Part shown: one piece after another, positions 56,793 to 64,000 of the stretch
How positions within the stretch are numbered: the stretch's first letter is position 1
Layout of the letters: each line of letters begins with the position of its first letter
DNA from: Chlorophyllum brunneum
Taxonomy: Eukaryota; Basidiomycota; Agaricomycetes; Agaricales; Agaricaceae
Assembly (NCBI GenBank): GCA_963576785.1
Contig: OY756145.1
Coordinates: forward strand, 930,001-994,000
Length of the DNA stretch: 64,000 nucleotides
Reading direction: 5' to 3'
Made by a program: the position numbers and the translations under genes
The notes under the pieces: model-generated
Seen by the model: only the letters and a program-made list of their open reading frames with translations
The model's database searches: none
What the model was told of the DNA's origin: nothing

Positions 56793-58328
56793 ATGTCTGG
56801 TACGTACCTTCGTCTCTCATCCGACACACAAGGTTCTTAGTATGTTGCAGAAACTCCATCAGGTTCAGCAACCCCGAAGGGCATAGGAAGCCTTGCAAAA
56901 AAGCAGAGCGATGTCACTCGACAGGGTACCCAAAAACTAAAATTCACGCCCACTCTTCCCGCTCGGCGAAAGAAAAAGTAAGTAAGTTTGTCCTCCATTC
57001 CCTATCTTAGCTCACACATTTCCCAGTGAAGTTAAAGCTGTCAGTTTCGTCCTACATTTTCACGCGGCTTCGCTGTTAACATATTCTCACAGGAACCAAC
57101 GACCTCGGCATTGCCTGAATCATCTAATGCAGCCACGAGAGGTCGTGGTCGCGGCCGTGGCACCGCAGACCAGGGCAAGGCTCGTGGGCGAGGTGCACAA
57201 CCTCCAGTCGAAATGACAGCTAGTGGGCCCTTCGCTATGGGCCCCGCCCTTGCAGGGAGTCAGACTCGTCGCTCGTCCTCCCGTGCAGATTTTACGCCTG
57301 CAGCCCCTGCATCCTCGGCACCAAGCGCCGCTCTAGGCGAAAATCTCACTCGGACCGCTCCACCCACACTTAAGGGTTCGAACCCAAAGGGAAAGGAAAA
57401 GGCGAAAGAAGAGCAGGAATTCTATTCGGATCCGGACGAGGGTGTTGAGATTATTGATATGAACCAAATTAAGGATATGGATTGGATGGCCCCTGAGAGC
57501 TTGAGGGAGGACAAGAGGTCAGAAAGGGCGAAGAAGGAGCTTGGTGCAGCCGGTACGTGTCGTTGCGTCGCATTCAACCCGCCAACTGAAGATTTTTCTC
57601 CAGATCTCAGAAACGCGCTAGACCTTAGTGAAAGCGAAGACGAAGAAGAGCTTGAGGTTCTCATAGAAGACTTTACAATAAAAAATGACCTAGATGCTGT
57701 GCGAGGCTTCATCCGTTAAATCAGTTCTGCTTCTGAACTACTTCCCAGGATTCTGCACTGAACGAAGGCCGATTATACTTCTTCCAATTCCCCACTCCAT
57801 TTCCCAAGTTTACCAAACAAGAAGTGGAACGATTTCCCATCCGGACCCCTGGGCCTACTGTTGAGCCAGTGCAGGTCGAAACTCCGGTCAAAGGGGTATC
57901 CTTTGCACCCGACACAAAGTCACCCGCCACTCCTGGTTCTTCTCGCCCATCAACCATACCTCCAGAATTGCCCAAAGAAGAACCTGTGAATGGTATCATT
58001 GGCCAACTTGAGGTGTACAAGAGCGGGGCTGTCAAAATTCGACTTACGAACGATATACTATTCGAGGTGAGCCGCCTGGTACTCATGTGCTTTGAAGATG
58101 ATTGGTCAACAACTTACACCCCAGGTCAATACTGCAACACAGCCATCATTCCTTCAACAAGCCGTCCACCTCGACATGAGCAACAAACGACTCACTGTCC
58201 TCGGCGAGGTTAACAAACAATTCGTCGTCTCACCAGATATAGATTCTCTTCTGGAAGGTATGGAAAATAAAGCCAAACCTCCGGCGTTTGAAGGTGAAGA
58301 GGATCTCATTAAAATGGATATTACATGA
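56793..58328 (+). CDS. RPC53: RNA polymerase III subunit RPC4 (Rpc53)
   Basis: A Pol III-specific subunit that works with Rpc37 in termination and reinitiation at tRNA and 5S genes. A 7-nt first coding exon, ATGTCTG (56793-56799), is spliced over 51 nt to give MSETPSGSATPKGIGSLAKK, then KLKFTPTLPARRKK, the conserved N-terminal motif. After two more introns come RGRGRGRGTADQGKARGRG, FYSDPDEGVEIID and an acidic run, DLSESEDEEELEVLIEDF. The conserved C-terminal domain reads LYFFQFPTPFPKF, IGQLEVYKSGAVKIRLTNDI, FLQQAVHLD and LTVLGEVNKQFVVSPDIDSL, ending DLIKMDIT with TGA at 58326-58328. The tiny first exon is chosen because only that splice puts KFTPTLPARRKK in frame behind an ATG. Confidence 0.92.
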
Positions 58329-58534
58329 GCTAGACCTTACGCATAGAGGAACATATAAGAGCGAAAAACTATAAGCTGCTAGGTGCTCATTACTTGTACA
58401 CTGTACAACAATTGTTCCGCCCAAGACCAAGTCAAGCGAAATCTTGTCATAATACTTTAGATATTTCAATAGATATGAAACCAATAAAAGACAACGCCCA
58501 TGCACGACAAACCCGAGTATGCAATCCAGGCATC

Positions 58535-61500
58535 CTACGGCCGGAAGTCTTGCGCAAAATTGCTCCATATGTCGCCCTGAGAGATGTCTGTTCCACCCAT
58601 ATATCGGTGCTGATGTTGCGGTGATTGGAGCTGTTGATAGTCTGAAGGCCCACCTGGTGACATGTTGTGTCCTGGAACCAGTCCATTGCCGTTTGCGAAG
58701 GGAGGTGATTGAGATTGATAATGATGGGAAGTCGATGATGCATGGGGCTGGGAATGCCAGGGTTGATTCGATCCTAATCCATTCGGTATACTGCTCGCGG
58801 GACTTGAGGGGTACAAGGTGGGGACTTCGAATTGAGGTGAGTACACAGCGTCCGAGGGTGTCGGGTACCCTTCTGCCGTAGGAGATAGGGCGTTCTGAGG
58901 TACGGTAGAGGGTGACGCGGGCTCTTGACTGGAATTTGTTTGGTATTGCGAATATGTACTTGAATGTAGGGTGGGTTGGGGAGTGTATTGAGCTTGAGAG
59001 TGCGATGAGAATTGCATAGAATATTGTTGGGGTTGCGACGGGAAATAATTGTAGACCTCATGCTTTTTCTCGATGTTAGCGTTTTGGTAGTATTGATTGA
59101 GCATCTCCACAGCCCCCGTTTGCGGTGGCATGGGAGCAGGCGCCGCGACTGGCGGGTTCTGTCGTGTGCTTGAGGCTGAATTTGGACTGTCGTTGCTGCC
59201 TGTTGGCGAATTGTTATTGGATTTGGGTACGATGAGGGACTTGCGACCGCCGAGTACATCAAGGGTATCCGGTTCTGACGGATCTGTTGGTTGTCTGCTA
59301 AACCCGTGACCTCGGCGGTATGTCTCTAATGATTGTTCTGCTCTCTCAACGAGCTTTTGCATATGCCTCTGGAGGAAAGTCGGAAACAATCGTGATGGTA
59401 TGATGGGAAAGACGCACCAAAGACGACTCTGAGCGACAAGGCCGAGAGCCTTCTTCGTATAATGCCAGAGCTGCTTTAAGAACCACATAACATTCATGAG
59501 AGAGGGAAAATCCTGGGCATTCGACCACCACAGCACTTAGGACGATCTGCAAGCAAGGCTGAGTTTCTCCGTGTCTCCTTGAGATAAGCGGTACTCACAC
59601 AGGAAGAATATACAGCAGTCCAAAAATACCATCCATGCCGTACAATTTTGGTATGTCGAGCATAGAGCCCATGGATATGTCGACAGATTGTTCTTGCAGA
59701 CGTGATTACTGCGTAAACAGAGGGTGCATACTTGTGCTTGAAAGGATCGACGGGGTTTCGCCGGATGGCTTGGGCGAAGTAGCTACGGTGAATGTAGAGT
59801 AGATCTGAAAGTCGGATAAGTAAGAACCGGTAGTGAGCGTTCGGGTGGGTACGGACTAGATTCCTTCATGAAAAGCGCGCAGGCTTGTTCACAAGCTAGC
59901 TTTGGGCTATTTGGCCAGCCTTGAGGACGCTCTGGCTCAGCTGGTGTCCATAGGTGTCCGGGGGGGATAAGTTCGCGCAACCGTCTATCTAACTCGAGGA
60001 GTTGGGAATATGGAGGTGTCTTTGTTGCGAAAACATGATCTGCCGAAGCGGTAAGACAGTCCATGCAGTACTTCGTTCTCCAGATCTGGTCTGGAAATAC
60101 GTTCTGTGTGAGACTGGGGAAGGTTGGATGTTGGGAGTACTCACAGCCTGCCTCTAACTCGCCCTCTGCATTTTTGTATGCGTAGAGGTCGTCAGGGAAC
60201 TGGCAGTCCGTGTGGTCGATTCCGAGACAGCCGGGTCTACCATTGACAATAGCCTTGATAGGAATAAATGATGTAGAACCACTAAAGAATCAAAAGCGGC
60301 CATACAGTATAAGTATCCCAGGTCCAGATGTCCCAGAAGATCTGCGTTTGTTCAAGTCAGTGATACAAGGGCTCGGGTAGTAGGCTATGAGACTCACGCC
60401 ACGTCGTCGCTGTATCTCTTCATGAGGTAGGCTCCAACCACCACTATCACGTTCTACCAGAGAATTAATTGATGATCGAAGCGCTCATGGACAACTTACG
60501 CAATCCAATCTGTTATGAGAGAACTCAACTGATGAATGCCAAGTAGGAGGTGTGTACTAACCATCTGGGCAACCCTAGCAGCCAGACCAGTTATTAGCCA
60601 ACGTTCCTCATTCGCTGACCGGTCCGAGTTGAAAAGAAATCTGATCATCATGAACAGGGCTTCGCAGGTCGCTACACTAGCATCAGTGAGCATCGAATCC
60701 AACGACAGCGCAGCACGCGCTAATTGGTGGAATTGGGCGGCAAACAAATGGGCATGTTCTCCGGATGCTTCATCATATAGGGCACCGTTGGCAAGGACGA
60801 TGAAGAAAACTGAAAGTTTGTGCGAGTGGATGATATTAACACTCGGGATGCCGGTTGTGCCATAAATAGGATCCATGAAGGTCCTGATGAACAGTTGGCG
60901 AGCTATGGGATTGTACCTAGACAAAGCGGTGAGAATAGGCTAAAAGTATGACGTGGAGATGCTCACATCCATGAACAGTATTCGTAATAGATGTCGAAGA
61001 GCTGTAGCGCGCGTTCCTGTGAGGGAATGAAAGGTTGGAAGAAAGGTTTCTTATGGGAGGAGTCCTTGAGGCCGAATGGGAAGGCTATAGCCAATTCCGT
61101 AACCTCCGTAGGGAATCCAAGGTCCTTTAGCCGATACTTGCTATCGTCGTATGTAGACTAGGAATATTGTTACGGGGTAGCACGATGAACTGGACAAACA
61201 ACATACCGGAAGTAAGTCCTGTAGATACTGCTCGCGTATGTCGGTATACGGATTAAAATGGCGATGGGGTACCTACCTCGGCGCCTGCTGTTACTCCACG
61301 ATACCGCATTTGTCCATCCTGTCCAATTGCAAGGGAACCGAGGGCTTGTGCAAGGCCCTTGACTTCTGTCTCGTCCTCTGGGTGTTGTTCGCGTCGTCCG
61401 GGTGGAGGGGTGGAGGGTATTTCTTCAGGTTGCTCGAACTCTGAAGCTGTCTCCACTTCGATTTCACCCATTAGGGAGTCATTCGGCTCCTGTTTCGCGA

Positions 61501-62051
61501 CTTTCGTCTTCAATAAATGCGGTGCACGCATCTCCAGTAACTCCTCTAACTCGCGGACTCTCAGCGTTAGTAGTTTTACTTGCTTCGATAGTTCTTGGGC
61601 GTGGGCCATTAGCACTCTGTGGACAGTCGGTCGGTTATGCTAGACTTGGACGAATGACGAGAAGTATTTACTTGTTGCCCTTGGTGGCTGGAAGAATGCC
61701 TAGGATATGGTATGAGTGTATTTGTTGAGTGGCGGATTAGAGACTACATGCCGTCCGGACATATTGCAGCACACCCTCGGCTATGGGTTGCAGGATCAAA
61801 GAGGGTGCAGCACTATGATTGAGGAGATCTCACCGAACGCATGATTGGCAAGGAAACACCCTGCAAAGTGGTTAGCTAAGGAACATTGGAGAGGACATTA
61901 GGAAGGGCACACCGGTCGCATTTGAGCTTGGATCTGGATGTACGTCAGCGAAGGTGCAATGGAGTAGCTGAATGGCTTACCGCCGGCATTCAGCGCAAGA
62001 AAGGCCTACTTTGCGAGGGGGATTATTATCTGGCTTGTCTACAACCACCAT
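58535..62051 (-). CDS. Zn(II)2Cys6 transcription factor B (fungal_trans domain)
   Basis: Paralogue of factor A at 38964-42542. The start MVVVDKPDNNPPRKVGLSCA runs into CAECRRSKLKCDRVFPC-QSCVRRGCAAICPDG (C-x2-C-x6-C-x5-C-x2-C-x8-C), spread over several exons. Then come ATKGNK and a leucine-rich coiled coil, LLTLRVRELEELLEM, for dimerisation. The regulatory domain includes YFAQAIRRNPVDPFKHK, CAQMVSTHLLLGIHQL, KLSVFFIVLANGALYDEASG and LARAALSLDSMLTDASV. The C-terminal 250 residues are rich in Ser, Gln, Pro and Tyr (QYQTNSSQEPASPS) and finish DIWSNFAQDFRP with TAG or an equivalent stop at 58535-58537. Several intron positions in the central part were not resolved exactly. It is divergent from TAF10. 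Confidence 0.88.
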
Positions 62052-62872
62052 GTCGGTGAGGAGTAGAAGGGAGAAATGATAGATAGCGTGATTGATATGG
62101 GTGACTGCCGGTGACTGAGCTGCGAAAGGATATATGGCACCAACCCAGCACCCGTTTGTTTGGTTTCCACATTTCCCCCTGTGACAGGTCCGAGCTTGCG
62201 ACGCCCTGCTTTCCTGCCACCCACCCACCCTGGCGGGAACCTTGCCAGCGCCTCTTCGCACCAGACTGTCACTCTCAGCAGTCTCCATAGCACTTGCAAA
62301 ACACTGAAAACCACAGCAAGCCGCCATGAGCATGGAGATATTCCTGGCAGGCGGACCTCGGTGGGGACAACTATCATCCCCGGCTTTCCTGATTGGGTGA
62401 AGTTGGTCAAAACCAGTGTGAACTATCAGTGCAAACCAAGCCATTTCATTCTATGGACCTGTTCTATTCTAAAATTACCTAACACCCCCTCCTTTGCCTG
62501 AGGCCACCTGTCATCTCGGTAAGTACCCGTCTGTTCGTACGGCAACCAAAAAAAAGATAGTGGGAATCAGATAGAGCGGATTCACTACCAAAGTAGTTCC
62601 TCCGAAGGTAGCTGAGTTGTTTTTCTGCAGTGCAGGATTGCTCCTGCGTAAAGCCAAATGCCTCAAACATCATATGCACCCAAATCAAACGGTGCAGAGG
62701 TATAATAAGGGGGCAGACAAAAGCTGATAACTCACCGGTTGGTCGCACAGTAGAGATGTGGGAATGAGAAGTTGAATTGCGGGAGCACGTTTTTGTGCAC
62801 AATTGAAACTCCGTCGGACTCCGAAACTCCGCCCCACTCCAGCTGTGTGATGTCGCCAACGACGAACATCGT
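62052..62872. promoter_or_regulatory. Divergent promoter region, Zn2Cys6 factor B / TAF10
   Basis: 821 bp between the two starts. The open frames running through it on the minus strand extend the regulator frame upstream but show no conserved residues, so they are read as 5' untranslated sequence. An alternative upstream exon of either gene cannot be excluded. Confidence 0.45.
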
Positions 62873-63568
62873 ATGTCAACTCCACAGCAGAGCCAAGGGT
62901 TTACCTACCCAACAACCGGATATGCTCAATCAGCATCCGCAGAAACGCCTATAGCCGCTGCTACCCCGACCGCGGCTCAGCCAGCGCCCCAGCCCAGTGC
63001 CTCTACTTCTTCCCAGTCCCAGACACGCCAGGCAGCAGAAGAGGCCCGTAAAGATCGTACGCTGGCTGAGTTTATGTTGATGCTCGATGATTATGAGCCG
63101 CTTGTATGTGTATCATCTCTTTGCCAAATCTTCAAACAAGGCTGATGCGTTTAGGATCCCAGATTCCAAATGAGGTCACCGATTATTACTTGCAGCGAGT
63201 TGGATTCGAGTGCGAGGATGTAAGATTGTAAGTTCCTCTTTTCCTTTCTTCTCCTTCGCACTCAACACTCCCCTCTTACAGGAAGCGCCTCTTGTCCCTG
63301 GCTGCACAAAAGTTCGTTTCAGACATAGCTGCTGATGCATACCAGCATGCGCGAATAAGAACCAATGCTGCTGGCGGCCGGACTCGCGTGAGCCAGCCCT
63401 TTGCTGGGGCAGGTCATCTGAAGGTACTGGACTTCCGTCTCTCTACAGCCGGATATCGACTGACTTCTACCGAAGGACAAAACACGAACGACTTTGACGA
63501 TGGAGGACCTCAGCGCTGCCCTGGCTGAATATGGTATCAATTCCCGAAAGCCAGAGTATTACATGTAG
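62873..63568 (+). CDS. TAF10: TFIID/SAGA subunit TAF10
   Basis: A histone-fold subunit shared by TFIID and SAGA, partner of TAF3/TAF8 or Spt7. The N-terminal 50 residues are low complexity (MSTPQQSQGFTYPTTGYAQS; Ala/Pro/Ser/Gln). The conserved core follows: LAEFMLMLDDYEPLIPNEVT, DYYLQRVGFECEDVRLKRLL, SLAAQKFVSDIAADAYQHAR, and, after a linker, DKTRTTLTMEDLSAALAEYG, ending INSRKPEYYM with TAG at 63566-63568. The introns give clean joins. The last uses GTACTGG...CCGAAG, which keeps the frame GHLK-DKTRTTL. Length about 180 residues. The start at 62873 is the only ATG before the conserved core. Confidence 0.94.
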
Positions 63569-63672
63569 GCTCGTATGTGCCTACATACGCCTGGTATTGT
63601 AACAATAACCCTAATCCTCGACCTTGAACTGTACGCTTAGCAATATATGAATGCCGTCGCCGGTATACATAA

Positions 63673-64000
63673 CTACGCGCCGGCCAGGTTTTCGCTGACG
63701 GCGACTTGAGTTACCTTGAATATGAGATCCAAAGGTTCACGAAGAGGGTATCCAGCACCTCCGTGCCCAAGTCCCCCCCATTTCATCCACCAGTCCTCTG
63801 CAGCCTCATGTGCGTTGTACCCGAAAACTTCACCAATCTCGTCCCATTGCTCCCTTAATCTGGCATCATCCCAATGGATATCGATGGCCTGCAGTGACAA
63901 TTTCATTCCTTCATCTCGCATATCACGGTCCTCTCCAGGTGGTAAAGTCACCAGCATCGCATTCCGAAGCTCTGTTGTGTGAACTTGCACACACCGCTCG
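63673..64000 (-). CDS. Unrecognised protein, C-terminal part (5' end outside window)
   Basis: An open frame enters from the right edge and ends at TAG (63673-63675). It codes at least 105 residues with normal composition: VTLPPGEDRDMRDEGMKLSL, DARLREQWDEIGEVFGY, AAEDWWMKWGGLGHGGAGYP and LDLIFKVTQVAVSENLAGA. The tryptophan- and glycine-rich block looks like a conserved domain end, but I do not know the family. It converges with TAF10, 104 bp between stops. Confidence 0.6.
   Translation of the reverse strand, partial: ERCVQVHTTELRNAMLVTLPPGEDRDMRDEGMKLSLQAIDIHWDDARLREQWDEIGEVFGYNAHEAAEDWWMKWGGLGHGGAGYPLREPLDLIFKVTQVAVSENLAGA

Noticed and set aside
57374..57385. GGGTTCGAACCC, resembling a tRNA B box
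   Set aside because: It lies in the coding frame of RPC53 (LKGSNPKGKE) and has no A box, acceptor stem or anticodon arm around it.

Overview
The window is a gene-dense stretch of a fungal nuclear genome, most likely a mushroom-forming basidiomycete (Agaricomycetes). The reasons are genes cut by many 50-65 nt GT-AG introns, very small exons, short shared promoters, and a full set of fungal housekeeping genes. I see no bacterial or viral backbone, CRISPR array, rRNA, convincing tRNA or intact transposon. All exon joins were made by eye from reading frame, splice sites and protein-family motifs.

Layout, left to right. The 3' two thirds of pyruvate carboxylase (+, 1-3640) meets a nitronate monooxygenase (-, 4763-6138), which diverges from the Sm-core spliceosome gene SmB (+, 6486-7253). 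A gene-poor interval of about 12.7 kb follows, interrupted only by an Ecl1-type life-span factor (-, 13037-14057). Next come the amino-acid-permease chaperone SHR3 (-, 19936-20821) and a very large PX-PH-RhoGAP protein of the BEM3 type (-, 21227-26352). BEM3 diverges from a mitochondrially targeted iron-sulfur L-serine dehydratase (+, 26512-31656). A minus-strand run holds RHO3, a LYC1-like acetyltransferase, the zinc transporter MSC2 and a Zn2Cys6 regulator (32572-42542). The regulator diverges from TSR4/PDCD2-like (+, 42905-44493), followed by DBP9 (+, 46341-48574) and a pseudokinase with tandemly duplicated exons (+, 49210-51038). A probable unrecognised gene (-, 52790-53419) precedes mitoferrin (-, 53678-54904), the purine-salvage enzyme HPT1 (-, 55532-56674), RPC53 of RNA polymerase III (+, 56793-58328), a second Zn2Cys6 regulator paralogous to the first (-, 58535-62051), TAF10 (+, 62873-63568) and a gene leaving the right edge (-, 63673 onward).

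The genes do not form one pathway cluster. Themes that recur are RNA and ribosome production (SmB, TSR4, DBP9, RPC53, TAF10), polarity signalling (BEM3, RHO3), metal handling (MSC2 for zinc; mitoferrin and the Fe-S serine dehydratase for iron) and mitochondrial carbon or nitrogen metabolism (pyruvate carboxylase, serine dehydratase).

The most unusual content is in gene architecture. There is a pseudokinase whose 5' part is a tandem array of 63-nt, frame-preserving exons together with their introns. A 5-nt internal micro-exon lies in pyruvate carboxylase and a 7-nt one in HPT1. Coding start exons of 3 nt (SmB) and 7 nt (RPC53) occur. At least four introns use GC-AG borders. The serine dehydratase gene carries strongly expanded introns.
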